Shown in pieces: positions 45,268 through 54,659 of a DNA stretch of 64,000 nt (position 1 is the first letter of the stretch; each line of letters starts with the position of its first letter). The DNA lies in NCBI RefSeq assembly GCF_003057965.1, contig NZ_CP020921.1, positions 1,127,001 to 1,191,000 of the forward strand, read 5' to 3'. A program made the position numbers and the translations under genes. The notes beneath the pieces are model-generated. The model was not told the origin of the DNA, searched no databases, and worked only from the letters and a program-made list of their open reading frames with translations. This DNA comes from Thermodesulfobium acidiphilum (GTDB lineage: Bacteria > Thermodesulfobiota > Thermodesulfobiia > Thermodesulfobiales > Thermodesulfobiaceae).

Positions 45268-46149
45268 TTACTTTTTATTACTAATTTGGTCTTTAAAAAC
45301 TCCAAGTATCCCTAGAATTATTAATATGGCACCAATGATTGTATAACTATTTATTTCTTCATTTAAGATAACGTGCCCCAAAAATAGAGCAAGAACAGGA
45401 TTAACATAAGCATAGGTCATAGATATATTTATAGGTAAAAGCTTTACAGCGTTTATATAAGCAGTAAATGCCAGTACAGAACCAAACAATACTAAATATG
45501 CACATGCCAAAATTGCATTTAAGCCTGGCAAAGTATAGCTTTCATGAAAAAATTGGCTTAAAAGGAAAAAACCCAACGATGCAAATATATTTTGATAGAA
45601 ACTAATCGTCAAAACAGACATATTTAAACTATAGTTTCTTTGGATTATTGCACCACATGCCCAGCACAAAGCAGAAATAAATACTAAAAAATAAGAAAAT
45701 ATGCCTATAAAAGAAAAATTAGATATTTTAGGAATAAACAGACAAAATACTCCAACAAATCCAAGCAATAAAGATAATATAGATATCAATGAGGGCATCC
45801 TTTTTGTAAAAATTGAATCCAAAAAAGATGCTAATATCGGTGTAACTCCTAAGATCAAAGCTGTCAAGCCAGAAGCTGCATTTTGTTCAGCCCACATAAT
45901 CAAGCCATTTCCGAAAACCCACATAAGTAAACTGGTAGAAAATATTACTTTAAATTCATAAAAATTCAATCTTAGATTTATTTTTTTTACCAAAATAATA
46001 GATAATAAAATCAATGCAGCACAAAAAAGCCTTACCGCCCCAAGAGTAAAAGGCTCAAAACCACCGGTTACAGCAATTCTTATTGCAAGATAAGTACTAC
46101 TCCAGACAATATAAACTACAAATAAGTTTAAGAGGCCAAAAACAGACAT
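45268..46149 (-). CDS. EamA-family (DMT superfamily) transporter
   Basis: A 293-residue inner-membrane protein with about ten hydrophobic helices arranged as two EamA repeats. The first repeat has VYIVWSSTYLAIRIAV near residue 10 and LILGVTPILASFLDSI near 95; the second has a SLGFFLLS helix and YAYVNPVLALFLGHVILNEE near 245. The family exports or imports small metabolites such as amino acids; the substrate cannot be predicted. It converges on the WD40 gene with 25 bases between. Confidence 0.85.
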   Translation of the reverse strand: MSVFGLLNLFVVYIVWSSTYLAIRIAVTGGFEPFTLGAVRLFCAALILLSIILVKKINLRLNFYEFKVIFSTSLLMWVFGNGLIMWAEQNAASGLTALILGVTPILASFLDSIFTKRMPSLISILSLLLGFVGVFCLFIPKISNFSFIGIFSYFLVFISALCWACGAIIQRNYSLNMSVLTISFYQNIFASLGFFLLSQFFHESYTLPGLNAILACAYLVLFGSVLAFTAYINAVKLLPINISMTYAYVNPVLALFLGHVILNEEINSYTIIGAILIILGILGVFKDQISNKK

Positions 46150-46468
46150 TTTAGAAAATAAACCAACCCTTTAAAAATTTAAAAACCCAAAAATTTTTTT
46201 TTAAATAAAAAACCACATAAATATATATTATAATCTAAACTATAAGAAATAAAACTAAATATTTACCTAAAATCACCTTTCTTAAAAAATATTTTATCCA
46301 TAATAGTGAAAAATAGTATATTATTTTTGAATTTTATAAAGTTAATTAAAAATTCAAAAACACTTCTACTGGTTTACTAGTTATGTTTTAAATTATTGTT
46401 AAAATAATAAATAATATACGATAATAAATTTTTCATAAGGAGGCCTTAAAATAAAAACGCAACATCAT
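46150..46468. other. AT-rich intergenic region with a 12-bp inverted repeat
   Basis: A 319-base gap between the divergent transporter and ttuA genes. It contains no reading frame that I would support. TTTTTGAATTTT (46324-46335) and AAAATTCAAAAA (46349-46360) form a perfect 12-base inverted repeat around 13 bases; it is too AT-rich to judge as a terminator or operator. An AAGGAGG at 46438-46444 belongs to the ttuA start. Promoters for both flanking genes should lie here. Confidence 0.45.
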
Positions 46469-47365
46469 ATGAAATGCACAGTTTGTAAAAAAGATGCAGT
46501 AATAAAGCTTCCAAGACACAACCTTAAGCTATGTGAAGAGCACTTCAAAGAACACATCATCTATCAAACACAAAGGGTTATAAAACATTTTAATATGTTT
46601 AAAAAGGATGATGTTCTACTCCTTGCTGTTTCAGGAGGAAAAGATAGCCTTGGGCTATGGCTTATCTTAAAAGAACTTGGATTCAACGTAAAAGCTCTTC
46701 ACATAATAATGCCTTTTGGTAAGTATTCAGAAAAATCTTTAGAAATAGTCGAAAATTTTGCAAAGAAACTAAATGAAGACCCAATATATATTGAAGCAAA
46801 CAATTATTTAGACATAGATTTCTTTAAAGCCTTAAAAATATATAAAAAGCCCGTTTGTTCTTTTTGCGGCAAAATAAAGCGATACATACTTTCTACTTAT
46901 GCAAGTAGAAATTCTTATAATACAATTATTACTGGCCATAATCTTGATGACGAGACAGCATTTTTACTTGGGAACGTATTACATTGGCACACTGAGTATT
47001 TAAAGAAACAAGGTCCAGTATTAGAAAGAAATCAATTTATTCCTAAAAAAGTAAAACCCTTAATTCGCATAACAGATGAAGAAATGAGCTTTTTTGCAAA
47101 AGTTTCCAAAATTGAATATGTTGCCGAAAGATGCCCTTATTCTAAAGATGCTAAATCTATATTTTTCAAAGATATATTAAATGAAATTGATAAATATATG
47201 CCAGGTACAAAATCCTTTTTTTATTTCCAATATGTAGAAAATATTAAGAACAATATCTTTATGAAAGATACCGAAGAACCAAAAGAATGTAAAATCTGTC
47301 ACTATCAAACCTATAGTGACGATATTTGCTTCCTGTGCAAGATAAAATCAAAATATAGAGGGTGA
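46469..47365 (+). CDS. ttuA: TtuA-type tRNA 2-thiolation enzyme
   Basis: A 298-residue (from this ATG) PP-loop ATPase of the TtcA/TtuA group. It has an N-terminal zinc finger (CTVCKK, then CEEH), the ATP motif SGGKDS near residue 55, the Fe-S binding pair in CSFCGKIKRY near 130 plus a Cys in ERCPYS near 222, and a C-terminal zinc finger (CKICH, CFLC). The two zinc fingers mark TtuA, which makes 2-thio-ribothymidine at position 54 in thermophile tRNAs, rather than TtcA. trmI follows after three bases. The ATG at 46469 is 24 bases past the SD; an ATA at 46451 is better spaced. Confidence 0.82.
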   Translation: MKCTVCKKDAVIKLPRHNLKLCEEHFKEHIIYQTQRVIKHFNMFKKDDVLLLAVSGGKDSLGLWLILKELGFNVKALHIIMPFGKYSEKSLEIVENFAKKLNEDPIYIEANNYLDIDFFKALKIYKKPVCSFCGKIKRYILSTYASRNSYNTIITGHNLDDETAFLLGNVLHWHTEYLKKQGPVLERNQFIPKKVKPLIRITDEEMSFFAKVSKIEYVAERCPYSKDAKSIFFKDILNEIDKYMPGTKSFFYFQYVENIKNNIFMKDTEEPKECKICHYQTYSDDICFLCKIKSKYRG

Positions 47366-47368
47366 AAA

Positions 47369-48136
47369 ATGGATATCAACGAAGGTGAGTTAATCGAAGC
47401 AACAAACAAAAAGGGGTTCAAAAAGATTTTTCAGTTTTATAGCAAACAAAAAATTCAACTACAAGGTGGATTCATTGACCCAGAAGACATCATCAATTCA
47501 GAAGAAGGGGATACTATTACTGCTTCAGATGGGCTAAAATACCATATTTTTAAACCGACCATACATGACTACATAATGTATGGAGTCAAAAGGCAAACTC
47601 AAATAATATACCCAAAAGAAGCTGGATATATAATCTTAAAACTCGATATAAGAAACTCCAAAGTAGTAGGAGAGGCAGGCACCGGTTCTGGATCTCTGAC
47701 ATTAATTCTTTCAGAATTAGTTTCAGAAAAAGGAAGAATAATAACATTTGAAAAAAATTTAGATTTTTTAAATAATGCTAGAAAAAATATTGAGAAATTT
47801 AGCAAACTTCAAAATATTACCTTCGTGAATGAAGATTTTATTAACTCAAATTATGAAAATTTTTTTGATTCCTTCTTTATGGATCTAAAAGATCCATGGT
47901 TTTATTTTGAAAAAGTAAGCAAGGCTCTTAAAAGAGGGGGGAATTTTGGTTTGATAGTACCAACTACCAACCAAGTAAATCAGTCAATAAACGAGCTCGA
48001 ATCAAACAACTTCTTAATAGATGAAATAGTTGAAATCTTTCACAGAAAATATAAAATAAATCCAAACAGACTAAGGCCAGAAGATATTATGACAGGGCAC
48101 ACAGGATATCTTATCTTCGCAAAAAAGGTAAAATAA
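47369..48136 (+). CDS. trmI: tRNA (adenine-58-N1)-methyltransferase
   Basis: A 255-residue SAM-dependent methyltransferase of the TrmI/Trm61 family, which makes m1A at position 58 in the T loop. TQIIYPKEAGYIILKLDI near residue 80 precedes the SAM site VGEAGTGSGSLT near 105, and the end RPEDIMTGHTGYL is typical. The family usually has Asp where this protein has Glu in YPKEAGY. The ATG lies behind GAGGGTG, three bases after ttuA, so the two are co-translated. m1A58 is known to promote 2-thiolation of T54, which explains the pairing. Confidence 0.9.
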   Translation: MDINEGELIEATNKKGFKKIFQFYSKQKIQLQGGFIDPEDIINSEEGDTITASDGLKYHIFKPTIHDYIMYGVKRQTQIIYPKEAGYIILKLDIRNSKVVGEAGTGSGSLTLILSELVSEKGRIITFEKNLDFLNNARKNIEKFSKLQNITFVNEDFINSNYENFFDSFFMDLKDPWFYFEKVSKALKRGGNFGLIVPTTNQVNQSINELESNNFLIDEIVEIFHRKYKINPNRLRPEDIMTGHTGYLIFAKKVK

Positions 48137-48139
48137 ATC

Positions 48140-48763
48140 CTACTTTATTAAAATTATTGGGGTTTGCTCGTCTGCATTTCCAGCAGGGTTATCTTTCATT
48201 ATATTCTCAACTTCCTTAGAATCAACGCCTTTTGAACAACCTACCACCCATGCTACCCCAAGATCGTTCGCATCAACTATCGCAACTCTTACACCGCCAA
48301 GTGATTGACTTATTTCATCTGCAGTTTTATCTGGATCCTTTGGCCCCATTACAATGACCTTGTCATATGGTTGAATAGTACCCGCAGTATCATCTATTAA
48401 AGCAGATTGTTTGCCACATAATTTATAAAATATCCCTTTTTTGCCAAAAACTTTAAGTAGTGAACCTATTACAAAGGAAGCCAAAACCCTAAAGAGCCCC
48501 ACCTCATTAATTAAAAGTTGCATTGCAAAGGGAGATGCCAGGCTACCTATCTGTGGGAAAAAAAGGCATAATCTCTTGGCAAAGTAACCTATTTTAATGT
48601 AATCAGGATAAAAAAAACGACCCTGTGTAATAGCAAGTGGGCTTTCTGCAATTACTACAATTGTATCTTTATCTATCTTATCTTTGGCATATTTCTTTAT
48701 AACGTCAACAATATTGTCCTCTGGTCCCAAAATATGAGTTTTAATTGGTATACGATTTTTCAT
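48140..48763 (-). CDS. CofE-like (F420-0:glutamate ligase family) protein
   Basis: A 207-residue protein with the fold of coenzyme F420-0:gamma-glutamyl ligase: VVIAESPLAITQGR near residue 38, a Gly-rich middle, LIDDTAGTIQPYDKV near 125 and VAIVDANDLGVAWVVG near 155. No other F420 gene is in the window and the organism may not make F420, so another amide or phosphate-binding role is possible. The ATG at 48763 lies behind AAAAGGAG. The start overlaps the end of the membrane-anchored upstream gene by 23 bases, pointing to shared expression with it and ispDF. Confidence 0.65.
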   Translation of the reverse strand: MKNRIPIKTHILGPEDNIVDVIKKYAKDKIDKDTIVVIAESPLAITQGRFFYPDYIKIGYFAKRLCLFFPQIGSLASPFAMQLLINEVGLFRVLASFVIGSLLKVFGKKGIFYKLCGKQSALIDDTAGTIQPYDKVIVMGPKDPDKTADEISQSLGGVRVAIVDANDLGVAWVVGCSKGVDSKEVENIMKDNPAGNADEQTPIILIK

Positions 48764-49229
48764 AAACAATTGCTCCTTTTAAAAAATTGTCAGAAAAATT
48801 ATAGTGAAATTTAGAAAAATACATTGACATATCTCTTCTGCCAGAATATTTTATATGAAACTGCAATTTTCCCTCTTTAAGATGCTCCTTCGGTAGCAAA
48901 ACCAATATAGGTATTCCGCTCTTTGGATGTACCAAAGAAGTTTTGAAATAATTTTCTACCGGATAGCCCACTGATACTATATCCAGAACTCTTGTTTTAG
49001 GTTCTAATAAAATACAACTTACATCGTGTACAATAGCTATAATTTCTGATACGTTATCAATTGAAAATGGCAAATAAAAATATTTTTCGTCACTGAAAAA
49101 ATCCACTTTAGTTGAATCAAAATTTAGCTGCACAGAAGTTTCTGGAAGTCTTCTAAATCTAATTTCTAATATTGCAAAAAAAGATATTACCAAAATTGCA
49201 ACTAGTATTAAAAAAGAAATAATTATCAT
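48741..49229 (-). CDS. Membrane-anchored protein of unknown function
   Basis: I do not recognise this 162-residue protein. It has one N-terminal hydrophobic helix (about residues 2-22, then IRFRR, positive inside) and a beta-rich remainder: VQLNFDSTKVDFF, YFYLPFSIDNVSEIIAIV, IPILVLLPKEH, KLQFHIKYSG. The domain would lie outside the membrane or be tethered to it. The ATG (49229) overlaps the ispDF stop by one base (TGATG) and follows GGAGA; the CofE-like gene begins before it ends. Order and overlap suggest the two work together. Confidence 0.6.
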   Translation of the reverse strand: MIIISFLILVAILVISFFAILEIRFRRLPETSVQLNFDSTKVDFFSDEKYFYLPFSIDNVSEIIAIVHDVSCILLEPKTRVLDIVSVGYPVENYFKTSLVHPKSGIPILVLLPKEHLKEGKLQFHIKYSGRRDMSMYFSKFHYNFSDNFLKGAIVYEKSYTN

Positions 49230-50440
49230 CAACAATTCTCCTCTTTTTTCAAAAGAACTACAGCTTTAGCATATATGCCTTCTTCCCTACCTAAGAATCC
49301 CAAACCTTCAGCTGTCTTTCCTTTGAGATTTACTTTTATTTTGTCAATATTTAGCGTGTTTGAAATAACAGAAATTATTTCATCTTTAAATGCCCTGATT
49401 TTAGGCTTTTCAGCAAACACTATCATGTCTATATTCTGGATCTTAAAACCTTTACTATAGACAAGCGTTGAAACTTTCTGAAGTAAAGTCAAACTTGAAA
49501 CACCATAATATTTTGGATCGGTGTCTGGAAACAAAGTGCCAATATCGTCCAAACCAGATGCGCCTAAAAGAGCGTCAATTAGTGCATGAAGCAATACGTC
49601 AGCATCAGAATGCCCCTTTAGACCCTTCTCAAATGGTATAAGAACACCTCCAAGGTATAAGGGCCTTTCTTTATCAAATGGGTGAATATCTTCTCCTATG
49701 CCTACAAAATAATTTTGTACCTTTCTTACCTTCTCCTCCTCATAAACCTTTTCAGATAATTTTTTAAAATCCACATCACTATTTATAAAATTTTTAACCA
49801 ACTCTAAATCTTGAGGATACGTAATTTTCATATTAGAATTATCTCCCAATACAACAAATGGCCTTATACCATGAAATTCCATCAAAGAAGATTCGTCAGT
49901 AAAAACCAGGCGCTTTAGAATAGCATTTTCAAACGCTTCAAGAAGTTCTTTTCTTTTAAATATTTGCGGAGTTTGCGCCAAAAAAATAGAATCTCTGTCA
50001 AGAGTTTCTTTTATAAAGCCATCTTCTACTCTCTTCACCGTGTCATTTACACCAACACATACCACACAAGAACCTTTTTGAACAGCAGCATTTATCGATC
50101 TTTCAATAATATCAACGCTTACAAATGGCCTTGCAGCATCATGAACTAAAACAAATTCAGCAGTTTCAGGAACCTTTAATATCCCTTTTCTCACACTATC
50201 TTGTCTGAGCTTTCCACCAGGAACAACATATTTAACCAGATCATATTTCTTTAAGAGCTCTCTAATAAACTGGATATAGTTAGATAAACAAACAACTACA
50301 ATTCCTTCGATTTTATTACTCTTTGAAATAGTTTCAACAGAATACTCAAGCATATATTTGTCGCCTATCTTTATTAAAGGTTTGTAAGAACCAAGCCTCT
50401 CACCTTTACCTGCAGCTACTATCACAGCCCAGATATTCAA
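49229..50440 (-). CDS. ispDF: Bifunctional IspD/IspF of the MEP isoprenoid pathway
   Basis: A 403-residue fusion of two MEP-pathway enzymes. The N-terminal 230 residues are IspD (CTP transfer to methylerythritol phosphate), with [14 protein letters not shown] at residue 9 and [10 protein letters not shown] near 97. The C-terminal 155 are IspF (cyclodiphosphate synthase), with GEDIHPF near 250, [20 protein letters not shown] near 272 and [10 protein letters not shown]. Metal-binding Asp and His pairs are present. The intermediate enzyme, IspE, is not in the window. A TTG start overlaps the PIN/TRAM gene stop by four bases (TTGA). Confidence 0.95.
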   Translation of the reverse strand: MNIWAVIVAAGKGERLGSYKPLIKIGDKYMLEYSVETISKSNKIEGIVVVCLSNYIQFIRELLKKYDLVKYVVPGGKLRQDSVRKGILKVPETAEFVLVHDAARPFVSVDIIERSINAAVQKGSCVVCVGVNDTVKRVEDGFIKETLDRDSIFLAQTPQIFKRKELLEAFENAILKRLVFTDESSLMEFHGIRPFVVLGDNSNMKITYPQDLELVKNFINSDVDFKKLSEKVYEEEKVRKVQNYFVGIGEDIHPFDKERPLYLGGVLIPFEKGLKGHSDADVLLHALIDALLGASGLDDIGTLFPDTDPKYYGVSSLTLLQKVSTLVYSKGFKIQNIDMIVFAEKPKIRAFKDEIISVISNTLNIDKIKVNLKGKTAEGLGFLGREEGIYAKAVVLLKKEENC

Positions 50441-51558
50441 GAAAGAATTCTCCCAAATACAATTCTTCCGGATGATGTTTGTAATACGCTTGTTATCGTA
50501 ATGTTAACTTGAGAATTAATATGATTTTTACCGTCTTCTATTACAACCATTGTCCCATCGTCTAAATATCCAACTCCTTGACCCGGAGTCTTTCCTTCCC
50601 TAACTATTTGGATAGAAATTTCTTCCCCAGGAAGCACTACCGCCTTTACTGCATTTGCCAGGTCATTAATGTTTAAGACTTTTATGTTCATTAAAGATGC
50701 AACCTGGTTTAAATTATAATCATTTGTAATAATGCTTGAATTTGGTACGCCCTGAGCATATTTTATAAGTTTTTCGTCCACACCATTTAACCCTTTATAA
50801 TCGATTTCGTCTATAATAATAGAATCTTTTGCTTCCTCTTTAAAAGAATTCAATATTTCTAAAGCCCTTTTCCCTCTTGCCCTTTTCATTGGATCGGTAG
50901 AATCAGATAATTGCTGAACTTCTTTTATTACAAAGGAAGGAATAATTATCTTACCTTCTAAAAAACCAGTTCGCCATATATCTTGAATTCTACCATCAAT
51001 AATTACGCTTGTATCAATTATTTTAGAATTCCCATATTGATGAACAACCTCTTTTATATGTTGTCTATCGCTCATGCCAAGAATTAAAGAAGAAGCTTTT
51101 TGGTAAAACTTAGAAATTAACTTAAAAGTATTTTCTATATCCCTTTTTTTCTTTAGCGCCAGATAAACCCCTAAAAATCCTAGAACAAGATTAAATAAGA
51201 GTGGAATAAGTTTTATTATCCCTATCAATGGCAAAAAGGAAAGCGGCCAGGTTATAAGTAAAGAAATAATCAAACCCAATAAGAGGCCTAGTACAGGTAT
51301 AAAAATATCAAAGAGAGAAAAAGAAGTGATTCTATTCAAAAAAAACTTCAAATAACTAAAAAGCTTGTTCCAAAAAACAAATGCGAATAAAAAACCAATA
51401 AATGCAAAGAAAATAGGAATAAAAAAAAATGACAAAGTGCCAATTGATTTCTCTTGCCAAGGAAAAATAGAGTCAAAAAGTGACATTTTTACAATTGAAT
51501 ACCCTATAATAAAAAATATGAGAGAACAGAATCCTGACCATAGCAACCTTAAGTTCAT
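50437..51558 (-). CDS. YacL-type membrane protein with PIN and TRAM domains
   Basis: A 373-residue protein with four hydrophobic helices in the first 140 residues, then a PIN nuclease-like domain ([15 protein letters not shown] near 185, with acidic residues further on and [11 protein letters not shown] near 275) and a C-terminal TRAM RNA-binding segment ([20 protein letters not shown]). The family, like Bacillus YacL, is thought to be an RNA-binding or RNase-like membrane protein. The ATG at 51558 lies behind GAGGAGG. It precedes ispDF, an arrangement seen in other bacteria. Confidence 0.88.
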   Translation of the reverse strand: MNLRLLWSGFCSLIFFIIGYSIVKMSLFDSIFPWQEKSIGTLSFFFIPIFFAFIGFLFAFVFWNKLFSYLKFFLNRITSFSLFDIFIPVLGLLLGLIISLLITWPLSFLPLIGIIKLIPLLFNLVLGFLGVYLALKKKRDIENTFKLISKFYQKASSLILGMSDRQHIKEVVHQYGNSKIIDTSVIIDGRIQDIWRTGFLEGKIIIPSFVIKEVQQLSDSTDPMKRARGKRALEILNSFKEEAKDSIIIDEIDYKGLNGVDEKLIKYAQGVPNSSIITNDYNLNQVASLMNIKVLNINDLANAVKAVVLPGEEISIQIVREGKTPGQGVGYLDDGTMVVIEDGKNHINSQVNITITSVLQTSSGRIVFGRILS

Positions 51559-51583
51559 AGGGCTCACCTCCTCGTTTGTTGAT

Positions 51584-53020
51584 ATGACAAAAAAAAATTA
51601 CACTTTATGGCTTTTAACTCTTTTACTAACAGTTTTTACTGCAATCACTTTATATTACTTCGATAACAATATCCTAATTTTCTTTTTTTTATCACCTCTT
51701 TTTTATATCATAAGAAATTTAGAACTTAATAAGAAAAATTCTTTTCTCATATATTTTAATATTTTTTTATACTTTCTAACAAATACCAGCTGGTTATCAA
51801 TATTTGGAATACATATTGTTATTTTAATGTCTTTATATCTGTCTCTTTTTTGGTTTTTACCAATTATAATCTGGAAAAAAATTGAAAAAAATATACCTAA
51901 AAAATTATACACCATTTCATTACCAATTTTTTTAACTTCTTCAGAAATTTTAAGAAACTCTGGTCCATTTGCCTTTGGGTTAGAAACTCCAGGATATTTT
52001 CTAATATATACACCATTTATGTACATTGCAAGTTTTATCGGAGTAATAGGACTAACCTTTTTAATTTTTTATATTAATATGCTTTTTTCAAAGAAAAAAA
52101 CCATTCCAAAAGCACTTTATTTGCTGTGTTTTCTTATCCTAGCAGGATCTGTTGTAAATTTTTTAAATTCAAATAATAACAATATAAAATATCAAGAATT
52201 TACTATTTTACAAGGAAATTTCAGACCAATTTTTTTATATGATGAAAACTACGAAAATCTTATTAACAAGCAATATATAGATTTATTCAACCTTGCACAA
52301 CATCAGTATCCAAATAGTCTAATAGTAACCCCAGAGGTTATATTTAGAACTTGTTTAAATAAAGAAAATACTTTAATACCAAATCAACCTTCCTTAATAG
52401 GTTCTATTTACTGTAAAAATGACTCATATTATAACTCTATATACTTTCTTAACAAAAATGAAAAAGAGCTAGTTTACGAAAAGGAACATCTTGTTCCATT
52501 TGGAGAATTTAACCCAATACCAAAAATCTTTGGTTTTTTAAACAGATTTTTTCCTCAACTTGGCGATTTTAAGGAAGGAAAAAATTCTAAAACTTTTAAA
52601 TATAAAGGTCTTTATATAGGATTTCTTATATGCTTCGAGGATACTCTCCCAGATTTAATATATGAAAAGCTAAAAAATAACAAAATAAATTTATTAGTAG
52701 TAGCTTCTAATGATGGATGGTTCAAAGATACAAAAGAGCCAATAGAACACTTAAATATATCAATATTCAGGGCCATTGAATTTGGAATACCAATAATTAG
52801 AGCAGCCAATACCGGACCCTCTGCATTTATTAATCCAAATGGTGATATTATGAAACTTCTTCCGGCAGATAGAGCAGGAATTTTGTTTTATAACTTTAAA
52901 ATTAATAAATATGAAACGCTTTATTCAAAAATATCAACAAAAGAAGAAAAACTCTTCCTTACAATTTCTTTGCTTATCTTAGCATTATCTTTCTTTAATA
53001 TCTTCAGAAAATTCTTTTAA
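51584..53020 (+). CDS. lnt: Apolipoprotein N-acyltransferase
   Basis: A 478-residue inner-membrane enzyme that adds the third acyl chain to lipoproteins. About six to seven hydrophobic helices precede a nitrilase-like domain with the catalytic triad: Glu in TPEVIFR near residue 247, Lys in YEKEHLVPFGEF near 305 and Cys in FLICFEDT near 350. I choose the ATG at 51584, just before MTKKNYTLW. No SD is seen and the frame is open further upstream inside the opposite gene, so the start is not firm. Only 25 bases separate it from the divergent PIN/TRAM start. The 3' end overlaps the phosphoribosyltransferase gene by 36 bases. Confidence 0.88.
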   Translation: MTKKNYTLWLLTLLLTVFTAITLYYFDNNILIFFFLSPLFYIIRNLELNKKNSFLIYFNIFLYFLTNTSWLSIFGIHIVILMSLYLSLFWFLPIIIWKKIEKNIPKKLYTISLPIFLTSSEILRNSGPFAFGLETPGYFLIYTPFMYIASFIGVIGLTFLIFYINMLFSKKKTIPKALYLLCFLILAGSVVNFLNSNNNNIKYQEFTILQGNFRPIFLYDENYENLINKQYIDLFNLAQHQYPNSLIVTPEVIFRTCLNKENTLIPNQPSLIGSIYCKNDSYYNSIYFLNKNEKELVYEKEHLVPFGEFNPIPKIFGFLNRFFPQLGDFKEGKNSKTFKYKGLYIGFLICFEDTLPDLIYEKLKNNKINLLVVASNDGWFKDTKEPIEHLNISIFRAIEFGIPIIRAANTGPSAFINPNGDIMKLLPADRAGILFYNFKINKYETLYSKISTKEEKLFLTISLLILALSFFNIFRKFF

Positions 53021-53632
53021 AATTCTTATTACCTCTTCGTCCTTCACCTCTCCGAAATCTGCATAAAATTGACCTACAGCCCAAAATTCTTTCGGTGCTA
53101 TTAAATAAATTAGAATGTCTGCCTCTTTTTTTATAAGATCAATAGTTTCATAAGGCAAAACTGGGACTGCGACAATAATTGATCTGGGTTTAAAGATCCT
53201 TAACCCTCTTATACTGGCAATAACCGTAGAACCAGTAGCTATCCCATCATCAACAATAATAAGATTTTTATCCTTATAATCAAATTTTTTTGTTCTATAA
53301 AGATTGCTTCTTCTTTCAATCTCTTTTCTTTCTCTTTCTATTACTTTATCAAGATAATCCTTTTCAATTCCTAAAAGTTTATATGCTCTTTCATTTATCA
53401 CCAAACCATTATGCTCACCTATTGCCCCAATAGCCAGTTCAGGATTGCCAGGTGCGCCTAATTTTCTAGGTATTGTAATATCTAAATCCCATCCGAAAAA
53501 TTTAGCAACTTGAGCACCTATAACTATTCCTCCTCTTGGAATAGCTAAAACAATAACATCTGTTATATTGGGTAAAGTTTCTTTAATCTTTTCAGAAAGA
53601 AGTTTTGCAGCTTCAAGCCTATCTTTAAACAT
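52985..53632 (-). CDS. Phosphoribosyltransferase-like protein (COG1926 type)
   Basis: A 215-residue type I PRTase-fold protein. The PRPP-binding motif is LIIVDDGIATGST near residue 122. LAIPRGGIVIGAQVAKFF near 30, PRKLGAPGNPELAIGAIG near 55 and FWAVGQFYADF near 187 are typical of the uncharacterised COG1926 group. The substrate is not known. I prefer the ATG at 53632 behind AAAGGG, which overlaps the stop of the radical SAM gene by eight bases, so these two genes form an operon. Confidence 0.8.
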   Translation of the reverse strand: MFKDRLEAAKLLSEKIKETLPNITDVIVLAIPRGGIVIGAQVAKFFGWDLDITIPRKLGAPGNPELAIGAIGEHNGLVINERAYKLLGIEKDYLDKVIERERKEIERRSNLYRTKKFDYKDKNLIIVDDGIATGSTVIASIRGLRIFKPRSIIVAVPVLPYETIDLIKKEADILIYLIAPKEFWAVGQFYADFGEVKDEEVIRILKEFSEDIKER

Positions 53633-54641
53633 AATCAATACCCTTTATATTAATCTTTCTTCCACATTTTGGGCATTCACTACTTTTCAACTTGTTTTGT
53701 ATTATTTCATATCCTTTTCTTTCAATTAATAGCTCTCCACACGTCGGACAATATGTATTTTCCTTTCCTCCAGATAGATTACCAGTATAAACAAAATTTA
53801 ATCCAACTTTTTTAGCTATTTTATAAGCTTCATTTAATTTTTCTACAGGAGTAGGCATCAAACCTGAAAGTTCATATTGAGGGAAAAATCTCGTAATATG
53901 CCACGGAGTATCTTCTCCTAATTCACTCTTGATCCAACTAGCAGTTTCAAATATTTCTTCAGAAGAATCGTTGTAACCAGGAACCACGTTAGTAACTATT
54001 TCTACATGACAATTGTATTTATATTTGGCAGCCTTTATAGCAAGTAAAATTGGTCTTATATCTTCTACATTTGCAGCCTCTCGATAGTACTTGCCCCTAA
54101 TACCTTTCAGGTCAACTCTATATGCATCAATATACTCTGCTACAGTGTCAAGAGCTTTTAGTGTAATATAACCATTAGTAACCATTACAGTATAAAGACC
54201 ACTTTTTTTAATTATCTTTGCAGAATCCAAAACGTATTCTATCCAGATAGTTGGTTCATTGTAGGTCCATGCTACACCTCTACATGAATATCTCTTTGCT
54301 AATTCCAAAAGATATTCGGGCGCTATTTCTTCCCCACCACTCGGCCCAGAACAAGCTATCTGCCAATTTTGACATCCTAAACACCTAAAATTACAACCAA
54401 ATGTACCAACAGAAAAAACTCTGCTCCCTGGAAAAAAATGAAAAAGTGGCTTTTTTTCAATTGGATCTACAGCAGCAGAAGAAACAAGAGAATAAATAAG
54501 AGTTTTCAATTCTCCTGAAAAATTCTTTCTTACACCACAGTATCCAGTTTCTCCGTCATCTAAAGTACATAGCCTTGGACAAACAAGACATCTAACCTTC
54601 TTCCCAAGACGAGCAAATAAAATAGCATTATGAATTGACAT
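53625..54641 (-). CDS. amrS: AmmeMemoRadiSam-type radical SAM enzyme
   Basis: A 338-residue radical SAM protein of the AmrS group (related to pyruvate formate-lyase activases). An N-terminal CPRLCTLDDGETGYCGVR lies near residue 20. The cluster motif FGCNFRCLGCQNWQI (CxxxCxxC) lies near 82. AWTYNEPTIW near 122 is typical, and a C-terminal zinc ribbon-like pair is present (CPTCG, CPKCG). In many genomes it lies with AMMECR1 and Memo-like genes, which are absent here. The modification it catalyses is unknown. The ATG has no strong SD. Confidence 0.85.
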   Translation of the reverse strand: MSIHNAILFARLGKKVRCLVCPRLCTLDDGETGYCGVRKNFSGELKTLIYSLVSSAAVDPIEKKPLFHFFPGSRVFSVGTFGCNFRCLGCQNWQIACSGPSGGEEIAPEYLLELAKRYSCRGVAWTYNEPTIWIEYVLDSAKIIKKSGLYTVMVTNGYITLKALDTVAEYIDAYRVDLKGIRGKYYREAANVEDIRPILLAIKAAKYKYNCHVEIVTNVVPGYNDSSEEIFETASWIKSELGEDTPWHITRFFPQYELSGLMPTPVEKLNEAYKIAKKVGLNFVYTGNLSGGKENTYCPTCGELLIERKGYEIIQNKLKSSECPKCGRKINIKGIDYV

Positions 54642-54659
54642 AATTAAATATTATTAGAA

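Noticed and set aside
51365-51583. N-terminal extension of lnt opposite the PIN/TRAM gene
   Set aside because: It is antisense to a well-conserved gene and the lnt protein aligns naturally from MTKKNYTLW on; the frame is only open by chance.
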